A stretch of DNA of 11,032 bases from Clostridium sp. CAG:448 (GCA_000433415.1 FR890530.1:1262-12293); one strand, 5' to 3'. Shown: positions 1 through 6,953, counted from the first letter of the stretch. The notes: generated by a model from the letters alone, not told the origin. A program made the numbers and translations.

Positions 1-346
1 GATGGGGCATTCACTCCCGGTTGCCCGTGATCGGAAAAGAGCTAAAATTGCAAAAGCGCGTAAAATACAGCCCGCCTACTTGACAGCACGGCGTATGACG
101 GATATCATATAAATGCGTCTGTTTTTGCATGGCGGCGAATGCTGCCGCGCAGTGTTCGGATTGCAAAAGAAATCCGGCGGCGCTTCGGTATTCCGCAGTC
201 GGAGTATCAAAAGCATTGCCGACGCGCAAAAGAAAAACGGGCGGTTTTTCTGACCGTTTATGAGCGGATAACGACCACCTATCGGGAAACAGTGGAAACC
301 GCCTTCCCGATCCCTTATCATATAGCCGTGGAGAGGAGGTCATCGG
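1..346. other. Long 5' region without a convincing gene
   Basis: This stretch holds the 80-108 promoter and the leader of the LytTR operon. An open frame at 139-357 (72 codons, plus strand, overlapping the LytTR start by 11 bases) and frames on the minus strand are open. None has a good ribosome binding site or a recognisable domain. The plus frame is Arg/Lys rich and could be a small leader protein, but I see no positive evidence. Several frames are open at once, which is typical of GC-rich non-coding DNA. Confidence 0.4.
80..108 (+). promoter_or_regulatory. Sigma-A promoter upstream of the LytTR operon
   Basis: TTGACA at 80-85 and TATCAT at 103-108 are separated by exactly 17 bases, a near-consensus vegetative promoter. 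Transcription would start near 115, which leaves a leader of about 230 bases before the LytTR regulator at 347. No other promoter of this quality is seen before that gene, so this is the best candidate for the operon promoter. Confidence 0.6.
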
Positions 347-787
347 ATGAAGATTGAAATTCAGATTGACGAGAATTGCACCGAATCTAAGATTATCATT
401 GTGACAGATAAAGTCACCGAGGAAGTGAGCGAAATTGTCAAAAGGCTTTCGGGCGAGCAGACCGGGATGATTGCAGGCTTTCGGGACGGGCAGGCAACCA
501 TGCTTGAGCCGAACCGGATCTATCGCGTCTATGCGTCGGAGGGCAAGGTTTATGCCGAGGCGGAAAACGGGACGCACCTTCTCCGACTGCGGCTGTATGA
601 GGCGGAACAGCGCCTTGCAAACGGTTCTTTTGCGCGCATATCAAACGGAGAGATCATCAATCTGAAAAAGGTCAGAGGGTTTGATCTGAGCTTTGCGGGA
701 ACGATTTGCGTTTCCCTCGCGAACGGAACGGTTACGTATGTTTCAAGGCGATATGTCGCAAAAATCAAACAACTGTTGGGATTATGA
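347..787 (+). CDS. LytTR-family DNA-binding transcriptional regulator
   Basis: A 146-aa cytoplasmic DNA-binding protein. Residues 1-50 form a short N-terminal region without a receiver domain. Residues 50-145 read as a LytTR domain: IYRVYASEGKVYAEAENG near 58-75, then LYEAEQRL at 83-90, FARISNGEIINLKKV at 95-109 and YVSRRYVAKIKQLLG at 131-145, the usual beta-strand and recognition pattern. The start is fixed by GAGGAGGT at 333-340, six bases before the ATG. The DUF3021 membrane gene follows after 10 bases. In Firmicutes this pair is a recurring two-gene regulatory module in which the membrane partner probably modulates the regulator. The lack of a receiver domain fits that arrangement. Its targets are unknown; autoregulation is likely but no operator was recognised. 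Confidence 0.88.
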   Translation: MKIEIQIDENCTESKIIIVTDKVTEEVSEIVKRLSGEQTGMIAGFRDGQATMLEPNRIYRVYASEGKVYAEAENGTHLLRLRLYEAEQRLANGSFARISNGEIINLKKVRGFDLSFAGTICVSLANGTVTYVSRRYVAKIKQLLGL

Positions 788-797
788 GGTGGTAAAA

Positions 798-1253
798 ATG
801 AAAAAGAAAATGATATTGCGCGGGCTGTTCGGATTTCCCGTGGGGATTGCCATTGGGTTTGTGATTACGCTGATCATTTCCGCCTGCATCGGAAACGGCG
901 CTTTTTATCCCGTTACGCCGGAGTTGATCGACACGGTGGGAAATGAACTGAATGCGGTCGTTTTGCAGACCGTTCTGTGTGCCGTTATGGGAGCGGGCTT
1001 CGCGGCGGCATCGGTTATTTGGGAGCTTGATGCATGGAGTCTTGCAAAGCAAAGCGGCGTCTACTTTCTGGTGATCAGCGTGATTATGCTGCCGATTGCC
1101 TATGTGATGAACTGGATGAAGCACACCGTTTTCGGCGTTCTTTCCTATGTGGGAATATTCGCTGCCATTTTCGTTGTTGTCTGGCTTTCCCAGTACCTGC
1201 TCTGGAAGCGGAAAATCAGGAAAATGAATGCGCTTGTCGGCAGGAAGAAATAA
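798..1253 (+). CDS. DUF3021 family four-helix membrane protein
   Basis: A 151-aa integral membrane protein. Four hydrophobic segments are visible at about residues 9-31, 50-73, 83-104 and 109-136, with a basic N-terminus (MKKKMILRG) and a basic C-terminal tail (WKRKIRKMNALVGRKK). Length and helix spacing match DUF3021 proteins, which are usually encoded next to a LytTR regulator, as here. The ATG at 798 is preferred over an upstream in-frame ATG at 693 because GAGGTGG sits at 786-792 and the longer form would overlap most of the end of the LytTR gene. The biochemical role is not established; a membrane sensor or inhibitor of the LytTR protein is the natural inference from gene pairing. Confidence 0.82.
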   Translation: MKKKMILRGLFGFPVGIAIGFVITLIISACIGNGAFYPVTPELIDTVGNELNAVVLQTVLCAVMGAGFAAASVIWELDAWSLAKQSGVYFLVISVIMLPIAYVMNWMKHTVFGVLSYVGIFAAIFVVVWLSQYLLWKRKIRKMNALVGRKK

Positions 1254-1334
1254 CGGAATACCGGCAGATATTTGCGTCATTGGCAAAGAATCCGAAAAAC
1301 AATGCGGAGTCGACAATCATTTTGCGGAGGAATT

Positions 1335-1786
1335 ATGGGAAACTACACCTATATCAAACTGAGAGAGCGTCCGGAACTGAAAGAGGCGGCAGCCGCGTGG
1401 TTTCACGGCAAATGGGGCGTTCCGGTGCGGGCGTATCTGGACTGTATGGATGCCTATCTTGGCGGGGAAACGGAGTACGGCTGGTATCTTTGCCTGGACG
1501 GGGACAGGATTGTCGGCGGCATGGGTGTGATTGAAAACGACTTCCGCACCAGAAAGGATCTTGCGCCCAATGTCTGCGCGGTCCACACGGAAAAGACCAT
1601 CGCCGCAGGGGAATTGCAGGGCATCTGCTCGGCATGGTTGCGGCGGACGTGAAGTCGAAGGGGATTGCGCCGGTTTATCTGGTCACGGATCATACCGGCT
1701 TTTACGAAAGGTACGGCCGGACGTTTTTGTGCATGGTGCAGGAAGAGGGCGAATCCCATATGTCCAGAATGTATGTTCACCGCTGA
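1335..1786 (+). pseudogene. GNAT N-acetyltransferase, frameshifted
   Basis: The first frame from ATG 1335 (GGAGG at 1326-1330) gives a GNAT N-terminal half, including YGWYLCLDGDRIVGGMGVI. It runs off into unrelated sequence and ends at 1652. The acetyl-CoA-binding half continues in another frame from about 1592: KDHRRRGIAGHLLGMVAADV, then VYLVTDHTGFYERYG, FLCMVQEEGE and SRMYVHR with a stop at 1784-1786. The two halves join into a normal GNAT of about 151 residues if the A-run at 1591-1594 had one more A. So this is a single-base deletion in a short homopolymer, either a real inactivating mutation or a sequencing or assembly error. It would have transferred an acetyl group from acetyl-CoA to an unknown amine. 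It lies 81 bases after the DUF3021 gene and is probably in the same operon. Confidence 0.8.
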
Positions 1787-1811
1787 GGCGGATTTTCCGC
1801 GCGCGGGGCTG

Positions 1812-2183
1812 ATGATGCTTTCATCTGCGGATGGCAGCGATGACGAAGAGTCTGACGCGGTTAAGATTACGATGACGGTTCTGACCAAGTTTGACAACGG
1901 CAGGATCTATGTCGAGAGCAAGACCGACAGCGATTTGGAAGCCCTGTTCCCCTCAGCCAATACCAAGTGTTACTTTACGGATGACGGCAACGGAAACATA
2001 CAGAGCTACGTCTGGCAGAACGACCAATGGGTGCTTGGAAACACAGTCGGAGTCAGCTCGGTAGACGATATGAACCCCTTCAAGAACCAGTACCTTGACC
2101 ATTCCTATTTCTCAAAGACCGACTTCGGTTGCGCACTTGAGAAGAAGAATTTCAGCTTGCAAAATTCGTTGCATTTTTTGTAA
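1812..2183 (+). pseudogene. Fragment of an unrecognised gene, probably 5'-truncated
   Basis: From about 1830 to 2140 the frame has coding-like composition and reads as a plausible protein segment, with DNGRIYVESKTD, CYFTDDGNGNIQSYVW, QWVLGNTVGV and FKNQYLDHSYFSKTDF. The first ATG at 1812 has no ribosome binding site and the frame is open back into the acetyltransferase remnant, so the true 5' end seems lost. The last residues before the stop (EKKNFSLQNSLHFL) look like read-through into non-coding DNA. I do not recognise the family. It is most simply a recombination remnant between the LytTR operon and the sigma gene. A genuine 123-aa protein is possible but less likely. Confidence 0.4.
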
Positions 2184-2197
2184 TTGTGTGCTATACT
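2169..2197 (+). promoter_or_regulatory. Extended -10 promoter before the left sigma gene
   Basis: TATACT at 2192-2197 is preceded by TGC (2189-2191), an extended -10 element. A weak -35, TTGCAT at 2169-2174, lies 17 bases upstream. Transcription would start near 2204 and give a leader of about 138 bases that contains the palindromic element at 2306-2320. A TTGACA at 2288-2293 has no -10 at proper spacing. Confidence 0.5.
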
Positions 2198-2305
2198 TCC
2201 TAGATATAAGCACTGCCGCACCATTGCATGTCTTAGAAATATTGCAAACACGGCTAACATATTTCCAAAGTTACCTAACATTTTTCATTGACAGCCGACT
2301 ATAGG

Positions 2306-2320
2306 GGTGAAAGCTTTCAA
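2306..2320 (+). promoter_or_regulatory. Palindromic element copy 1 (left sigma leader)
   Basis: GGTGAAAGCTTTCAA, with a perfect 12-bp palindrome TGAAAGCTTTCA at 2308-2319, preceded by CTATAGG. It lies 22 bases before the ATG of the left sigma gene. The same 15 bases recur at 9160-9175 and 10954-10968 on the minus strand, each before a sigma-type start codon. It is a candidate operator or promoter element shared by the sigma genes. Confidence 0.7.
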
Positions 2321-2341
2321 GAATCGCTAACAGGAGAGAAA

Positions 2342-3979
2342 ATGAAACGGATAGAATTACCGGAAATGATCGACGCGGATCTGATTGACCGTATTTATCG
2401 CTATTGTTACGCCAGAACCTCATGCAGCCATGAGGCGGAATCCCTTTGCTCGGATATTCTGTATGCGGTTGTGAAATCCTGTCACGACGACCGGGAAGTC
2501 ACAAATCCGATCGGCTATTTTTGGTCGGTGGCTCGCAACGTGTACGCCGATTACTGCAAAAAAAGGCGCATACAGACCGAGAATACGGTCGTGGTATCGG
2601 ATGAACTTTGGGAAATGATGCCGGATATGGACACTGACGACGCAGCATCGGACGTGCAATTGCTTTCTTCCATATACCGTCAGATTTCAAATCTGTCGCA
2701 GGCGTACCGAAAAGTGATGATCGGATACTATCTCGACGGAAAGTCGACCGCCAGGCTGGCGCGGGAACTGTCCATCAAAGAAACGACGGTCAGGCAACGG
2801 TTATTCTCCGCAAGAAACGATGTCAAAAAAGGAGTAACGAAAATGGAAGGTACACGAATGATCAACAAACCGACTGCGCTTCAAGAGATGAGGTGGGCGG
2901 AATGGGGAACCGGGAATCCCCTTGACGGCGACCCGCGTGAGGTATGTAAAAGACAGATGTCAAAGCACATTGTCTGGCTTTGCCGGAAACAGCCGAAAAC
3001 CGCGCGCGAAATTTCGGATGAACTCGGTGTTCCGATGACCTATGTGGAGGAAGAACTGGAAATACAGGTATACGGAACGAACGGCAGATACGGCATGCTT
3101 CGGAAAACCGACGCGGGCAAATACATTGCCAACTGCATCCTTCTTGATGAAAAAGAAATTGCCGCATTGCAGAAATTGTATATCGATTGCATTCCCGTCA
3201 TCTCGGATACCGTCATCAGACATATTGCGGAAAACAAGGAGAAATATTGCGCTTTCCCGTACATCAACCGGAATCCCACTTTGAACCTGATATTGTGGCA
3301 GCAGATATCTTCTATGGCGGATGCCTTTTCGGACTGCGTAATCAGCAGGCTGAAAAAGAAGGATCTGGCGGATGTGCAGCCGTCGGAGCGCCCGTTTACG
3401 GTTTACTGCTATAAAAGCGGTGCGGAAGCCGTACATTGGGGAGGCGGATGGGACGGCGTCGAGGCATCCGATATTTGCGGCTATAAGCACATTATCCTGA
3501 ATAATATCTATATCGGAAGAATTCAGCCCCATTTCCACTGCGGGTACAATGTCTCTAACGACGCAAAACTGCGTATGGCGATACGGGCTGTTTACGGGCT
3601 GCCTGTCAGCGAACTTACGGAAGACGAGCGGGAAATTGCTGCCAAATCCATTGAATGCGGTTATCTGTATCGGGAAAAGGATGTTTTATACACAAAATTC
3701 CTTGTAAACAAGGAGCAGGACTCCCATGCGCTGTTTGACACGACAGAACTTCTTTATCCGCTGATGCCGGCGGAAGCCGTCAATGAGGTTGCGGGCAAAA
3801 TCGCGGAGTTTGTCCGTCAAAATGTTCCGAAGCACCTGATTGGCGATTATCGTTTCGTGAACAATTTGGCGAGTAAGCCGGTTCTTGATACGCTTGTAGA
3901 GGCGCTGATCGATCAAAAGATTCTGACACCGCCCGAAAACGGCGTCGGTGCGGAAGGCATCTGGATGTCGGTCATGTAA
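2342..3979 (+). CDS. Sigma-70 family (ECF-like) sigma factor with long C-terminal domain
   Basis: A 545-aa protein. Residues 1-75 match sigma region 2, with the core helix IGYFWSVARNVYADYCKK at about 57-74. Residues 112-165 match region 4, with a helix-turn-helix at about 133-158 (GKSTARLARELSIKETTV). A second putative DNA-binding module follows at about 205-268 (KTAREISDELGVPMTYVEEE, then YGMLRKTDAGKYI as a winged helix). Residues 270-545 are of unknown function. Ordinary ECF factors are under 200 residues, so the C-terminal part is a large addition, possibly a sensory or self-inhibitory domain replacing an anti-sigma factor. Start: AGGAGA at 2332-2337; the in-frame TTG at 2288 lacks such a site. 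It is a clear paralogue of the minus-strand gene at 9278-10939. The leader carries the shared palindrome, which suggests autoregulation or common control. Confidence 0.82.
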   Translation: MKRIELPEMIDADLIDRIYRYCYARTSCSHEAESLCSDILYAVVKSCHDDREVTNPIGYFWSVARNVYADYCKKRRIQTENTVVVSDELWEMMPDMDTDDAASDVQLLSSIYRQISNLSQAYRKVMIGYYLDGKSTARLARELSIKETTVRQRLFSARNDVKKGVTKMEGTRMINKPTALQEMRWAEWGTGNPLDGDPREVCKRQMSKHIVWLCRKQPKTAREISDELGVPMTYVEEELEIQVYGTNGRYGMLRKTDAGKYIANCILLDEKEIAALQKLYIDCIPVISDTVIRHIAENKEKYCAFPYINRNPTLNLILWQQISSMADAFSDCVISRLKKKDLADVQPSERPFTVYCYKSGAEAVHWGGGWDGVEASDICGYKHIILNNIYIGRIQPHFHCGYNVSNDAKLRMAIRAVYGLPVSELTEDEREIAAKSIECGYLYREKDVLYTKFLVNKEQDSHALFDTTELLYPLMPAEAVNEVAGKIAEFVRQNVPKHLIGDYRFVNNLASKPVLDTLVEALIDQKILTPPENGVGAEGIWMSVM

Positions 3980-3997
3980 GATCAGAAAAACAAAAAC

Positions 3998-4030
3998 GGG
4001 GGACGCACCGCCATGGGCAGTGCGTCCCCC
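3998..4030. terminator. Strong hairpin after the left sigma gene
   Basis: GGGGGACGCAC (3998-4008) pairs perfectly with GTGCGTCCCCC (4020-4030) around an 11-base loop, 18 bases after the sigma stop codon. There is no T-run on the plus side, but the minus strand continues as GTTTTTGTTTTTC. It is a proper intrinsic terminator only for leftward transcription, though its position suggests it also ends the sigma transcript. Confidence 0.55.
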
Positions 4031-4104
4031 CGAAAGTTGCGGACGGCAAAAAGAGAATCCGAACCTAAGTATCAATCGTCTTGCAGACGATACGGTAGGC
4101 TGAA

Positions 4105-4221
4105 ATGACGGGGAAAAGAAAGATGGTTGCTATTTCCGGCTCGCTCGGCGTGTTTGCGCTTATCGTCGCAATCGTTGCGGTTTGTTGCGTTTCGCAATTT
4201 ATAGGCTTTTCGAATGCGTAG
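4105..4221 (+). CDS. Possible 38-aa membrane peptide or signal-peptide remnant
   Basis: A short frame from ATG 4105 to TAG 4219-4221 encodes a basic start (MTGKRKM), a hydrophobic stretch of about 23 residues (SGSLGVFALIVAIVAVCCVS) and a short tail (QFIGFSNA). This is the shape of a small membrane protein, or of the signal segment of a SipW-type substrate cut off after its hydrophobic core. The ribosome binding site is weak (GGTAGG-like near 4094). It lies between the sigma-gene hairpin and the surface-operon promoter and has no clear promoter of its own. It may be a remnant or chance. Confidence 0.3.
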   Translation: MTGKRKMVAISGSLGVFALIVAIVAVCCVSQFIGFSNA

Positions 4222-4265
4222 GCAGTAAAAAATACGACTATACGACGCAGAAACACACAATTTGC

Positions 4266-4319
4266 AAAAAAAAAAAATTTAAAAAAAGACTTGACAAGGA
4301 GTCTTGCGGCGTGTATAAT
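4266..4319 (+). promoter_or_regulatory. Consensus promoter with A-tract UP-like element
   Basis: TTGACA at 4291-4296 and TATAAT at 4314-4319 with a 17-base spacer match the vegetative consensus perfectly. Runs of 12 and 7 A residues at 4266-4277 and 4281-4287 lie just upstream, where an UP element would sit. Transcription would start near 4326. Such a strong promoter fits an operon held back downstream by a riboswitch and terminator. It is the only clear promoter for the surface operon. Confidence 0.85.
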
Positions 4320-4369
4320 ATAAGCAAAAGAGGAGGAGCGGCATAAACCGCTTGTATATTTCCCTTTGT

Positions 4370-4485
4370 AACAATTGAATACTTGTCGGCAAAACCGTCG
4401 TGAGGCGGTGACGCAAAGCCAAGGAACTTTTTTAAACGACGAATCGTCTTGAGGGAGACCACGATAAGGCGAGCCTGCGTTTGAT
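4370..4485 (+). ncRNA. c-di-GMP-I (GEMM)-like riboswitch aptamer
   Basis: GGCAAAACC at 4388-4396 is followed by a stem ACCGUC/GGCGGU closed by a GNRA tetraloop (GUGA), then GACGCAAAGCC at 4410-4420. This order (GGCAAA, GNRA-capped stem, GACGCAAAGCC) is the hallmark of the class I c-di-GMP aptamer. A second, longer helical region runs to GGC at 4468-4470, which can pair with GCC at 4418-4420. CUUGUC at 4382-4387 can pair with GAUAAG at 4463-4468 as an alternative. The 3' part is less typical than in textbook examples, so the ligand is not certain. The terminator at 4502-4545 follows directly as expression platform. Confidence 0.62.
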
Positions 4486-4501
4486 ATAAAGAGTGCGCCC
4501 G

Positions 4502-4545
4502 GTTGCAATATAGTATCTTACGGATACCTATTGCAACTTTTTTTT
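4502..4545 (+). terminator. Intrinsic terminator in the operon leader
   Basis: GTTGCAATA (4502-4510) pairs perfectly with TATTGCAAC (4529-4537), with an inner stem GTATC/GATAC, followed by eight T residues (4538-4545). It lies about 180 bases after the predicted transcription start and 125 bases before the first gene, right behind the riboswitch-like fold. That is the position expected of a riboswitch-controlled attenuator. Confidence 0.85.
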
Positions 4546-4669
4546 ATTCCGAGAATCATTAGTAATGGCACTATAACCGTGCGGACGGGCGAAAAGACGG
4601 GCTAAAAAAGAACAAACAGGCTGCAAGCCGTTTGAAATAAGAAAAAATTTTTTATGGAGGGCGTCAGAA

Positions 4670-5449
4670 ATGACACAACAAAAAACAGGAAGAAAGAACA
4701 ACAGGAGAACAGTGGTTATCGTAGCTTTGTTACTTGCGTTGGTCACGCTTTTGTGCTTTGGGGGATACACCTTCTCCAAGTACGTAACGAGCAGCAAGGG
4801 CAGCGGCACCGCAAGCGTGGCGAAGTGGGGTTACACCGCAAGCGTAGACACAACGAAACTCTTCGGCAAGGAATATAAACTCGCCACCACCAATGTAAGC
4901 ACCGTTGACGGCACCGGCGCACACATTAACGTTAAAGCGGATACTGCCGGCAGCAACCTCGTTGCACCCGGAACAGCCGGTTCCATGACCTTTACGGTCG
5001 GCGGAAAGGCGGAAGTAAGAGCGTTGATTAGTACAGGTTTGCACCCGACTAATGACGTCGTACTTGAAATAAAGAAAACGGCTGACACCGCTTACACGGA
5101 ATACCGCCCCGTTAAGTGGACGCTTAAAAAAGACGGAATTACGGTTGCCGAAAACGTGACTCTTGAGACAATTCACGGCGTAATTGCTACCGATGCCTCG
5201 GTTAACAAGGAGATCGATCCGAATAAAGAGTTGACTTCGACTACTTACGAACTCAGTTGGGCGTGGGCGTTTGAAAATAACGGTGAAACCGTTGCGGACT
5301 TATCTATCGATCAGCTTGATACCATTCTCGGACAGATGGCAACCGGGGAAACGGTAAATGCTCCCGCCGGATATCAAATCGACTTTGAGAACTCTTCTAC
5401 GAAACTTGCTTTCACGTTTGAGATTAAGGTATCGCAACTTGCTAAATAA
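4670..5449 (+). CDS. TasA/camelysin-like secreted protein with SipW-type signal
   Basis: A 259-aa protein. A basic N-terminus (residues 1-13, GRKNNRR) precedes a hydrophobic segment at about 14-32 and the motif GGYTFSKYVTSS, typical of substrates of SipW-type signal peptidases. The rest (about 45-259) is predicted extracellular and beta-rich, ending with LSWAWAF (W197, W199) and LDTILG (216-221), features shared with TasA/CalY-like proteins. By analogy with Bacillus TasA and camelysin it may form surface fibres or a matrix component; this is inferred from family and context. The start is supported by GGAGGG at 4656-4661. It is first in the operon behind the riboswitch and terminator, as expected for the main structural product. 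The same WxWxF and DTxLG motifs recur in the next protein. There is no sorting motif. Confidence 0.75.
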   Translation: MTQQKTGRKNNRRTVVIVALLLALVTLLCFGGYTFSKYVTSSKGSGTASVAKWGYTASVDTTKLFGKEYKLATTNVSTVDGTGAHINVKADTAGSNLVAPGTAGSMTFTVGGKAEVRALISTGLHPTNDVVLEIKKTADTAYTEYRPVKWTLKKDGITVAENVTLETIHGVIATDASVNKEIDPNKELTSTTYELSWAWAFENNGETVADLSIDQLDTILGQMATGETVNAPAGYQIDFENSSTKLAFTFEIKVSQLAK

Positions 5450-5483
5450 TCGGGCAGAATAAAAAACGAAAGAACACTCGGGT

Positions 5484-5507
5484 GCGCGCCCGATTTTTCG
5501 GGCGCGC
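5484..5507 (+). other. GC-rich hairpin between first and second operon genes
   Basis: GCGCGCCCG (5484-5492) pairs perfectly with CGGGCGCGC (5499-5507) around the loop ATTTTT, 34 bases after the stop of the TasA-like gene. No T-run follows, so it is not a standard terminator. It could partly stop transcription or protect the 3' end of the first gene's mRNA. A second inverted repeat, ATTCGG/CCGAAT (5532-5537/5544-5549), lies shortly before the next start. Confidence 0.5.
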
Positions 5508-5568
5508 CGAATGAAGAGAAACTTAAAAGCGATTCGGATATTGCCGAATGATTAAATAAAACAGACGA

Positions 5569-6351
5569 ATGAAACATGGCTTTAAGTTGACTAAAAAACC
5601 CCGGGCGGGCAAAAAGAAGACGGTGAAAGGCGCCAAACGGGTTTTTAACCTTGACGGCGACTTATTGTGTTTTTTAAAAAGGGGCAGGTTATATGACCTT
5701 AACGCAAAGGTTATCGCGCCTTGCGTGAGCGTGAAAGGGCTTTCCGAAGAAGAGATAGCCAAAACGCGCGGATATTGCGAAGACGGGAAAAAAGTTTATT
5801 TTTACGGCGAAGAAACGGGAATAATAGAAAAGCGCGACCGTTTTATAGCGATATTGATATTTTTTATCGCGCTGGCGGTGGCGGCAATAGCGGCAATGTC
5901 TGTCGCAACCTGCATCGCGGAGAAAAACAAGGTTAAAGAAATTACCATAATCGATAAAGACGGCAGGTGGGAAGCGGACGCAAAGCTCGATATATTCGGG
6001 GACGAACTGCTTAAACCCGGAGCAAAAGGCGAATATCTTTTCATGGTGCACAATCCGAACGCGTTCGGAATGAAATGCGATATTAAGATAAGTTTTACAT
6101 ACGGAAACGAAACGGAAAATCTTCCGATAATAATATATGCGCTTACGGTGAACGGCAAAAAAACAGAGGTTCATAAAACGGAGAACGGATACTACGTAAA
6201 CGACGTGGTTATAAACAAAAACGCAAAAAATTCTTTTGTGCTTGCGTGGGAATGGAAGTTTGATGGCGAGAGCGACGAGAAAGATACCGAATTGGGGCGG
6301 AAGGGCGAAAAATACGAGTGCGGAATTTTTATAACCGCCGAGGAAAATTAA
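5569..6351 (+). CDS. Membrane protein with cytosolic N-domain and TasA-like outer domain
   Basis: A 260-aa protein. Residues 1-90 are basic and hydrophilic and would remain in the cytosol (MKHGFKLTKKPRAGKKK, then LDGDLLCFLKRGRLYDLN and YCEDGKKVYFYGEE). A single hydrophobic segment spans about 92-116. Residues 120-260 form an outer domain ending with LAWEWKF (W227, W229) and KDTELG, matching the WxWxF and DTxLG pattern of the TasA-like protein upstream. Normal SipW substrates have about 25 residues before the mature part, so the long N-domain is unusual. It may serve as membrane anchor or assembly base for the fibre, comparable in role to TapA, though no homology to TapA is claimed. The ribosome binding site is poor and a stop at 5557 blocks upstream extension. 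It ends 11 bases before the signal peptidase gene. Confidence 0.65.
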   Translation: MKHGFKLTKKPRAGKKKTVKGAKRVFNLDGDLLCFLKRGRLYDLNAKVIAPCVSVKGLSEEEIAKTRGYCEDGKKVYFYGEETGIIEKRDRFIAILIFFIALAVAAIAAMSVATCIAEKNKVKEITIIDKDGRWEADAKLDIFGDELLKPGAKGEYLFMVHNPNAFGMKCDIKISFTYGNETENLPIIIYALTVNGKKTEVHKTENGYYVNDVVINKNAKNSFVLAWEWKFDGESDEKDTELGRKGEKYECGIFITAEEN

Positions 6352-6362
6352 GGTGAACCGAG

Positions 6363-6953
6363 ATGGCTGAAGTAAATACTTCTACAAAAAAGGGTGGTAC
6401 GAGCGAAAACAAGAATCCTCGCGGCAGAGTTTTTTCTGCTATATGGCGGGTGATACTGATACTTCTCGCAGCGGTCTTAGCGATAACGTCGGGTACGCTC
6501 GCTTACGATAAATTCGTGAAAAAATCTAAAATACCTTCCGTGTTCGGGTATTCTATGCTGATTATAGCTTCGCCGTCTATGACGGGTTCGATAGAAGCGG
6601 GCGACGCGATTATAATAAAAAATTCCGATTCTTACGCGGTGGGCGACGTGATCACGTATTTTCCCGCGGACGAAAGTTTTTCGGTAACGCACAGAATAGT
6701 GAGAATGGAAGGCGACAAGTTTTACACGAAAGGAGACGCTAATCAGAGCGAAGACCCCGACCCCGTGTTAATAGAGCAGATAGCGGGAAAGGTCGCCGTA
6801 AAGCTGGATAAGGTCGGGTATTTTATAGAATGGCTGAAATCGCCCGCAGGAATAATTTTTGCGGCAACATTCATCGTGTTGTTGATTCTGATAATCGTTA
6901 TAGCAGACAAACGGCGAGGAAAGACGGGCTCTGCAGATTCCGAAAGCAAGTGA
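6363..6953 (+). CDS. sipW: Signal peptidase I, SipW (archaeal/ER) type
   Basis: A 196-aa membrane protease of family S26B. After a basic N-terminus, a hydrophobic segment at about 28-48 anchors it. The catalytic serine is Ser72 in ASPSMTGSI. His110 in VTHRIV takes the place of the lysine found in ordinary bacterial enzymes, and the GD motif of YTKGDAN (Asp125) completes the conserved boxes. A second membrane segment at about 162-181 precedes a charged tail. SipW enzymes process a small set of proteins encoded next to them, here the TasA-like protein and the other three hydrophobic-start proteins of the operon. AGGTGA at 6351-6356 overlaps the preceding stop codon, so translation is closely coupled to the upstream gene. 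The symbol denotes type, not proven orthology to Bacillus sipW. Confidence 0.9.
   Translation: MAEVNTSTKKGGTSENKNPRGRVFSAIWRVILILLAAVLAITSGTLAYDKFVKKSKIPSVFGYSMLIIASPSMTGSIEAGDAIIIKNSDSYAVGDVITYFPADESFSVTHRIVRMEGDKFYTKGDANQSEDPDPVLIEQIAGKVAVKLDKVGYFIEWLKSPAGIIFAATFIVLLILIIVIADKRRGKTGSADSESK

Noticed and set aside
139..357. A 72-codon plus-strand frame before the LytTR gene as a real gene.
   Set aside because: There is no good ribosome binding site and no recognised domain, all frames there are partly open, and it overlaps the well-supported LytTR start. It is kept only as a remark in the leader entry.
765..1316. A long minus-strand frame opposite the DUF3021 gene.
   Set aside because: It is a shadow frame rich in His, Asn and Gln with no start signals. 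The plus-strand DUF3021 protein explains the region.
2288..2293. TTGACA as the -35 box of the left sigma promoter.
   Set aside because: The TATAGG that follows is only six bases away and nothing resembling a -10 lies at 16-18 bases. The extended -10 at 2189-2197 is better.
4730..5176. A minus-strand frame opposite the TasA-like gene.
   Set aside because: It is a shadow frame without a ribosome binding site or plausible protein pattern.
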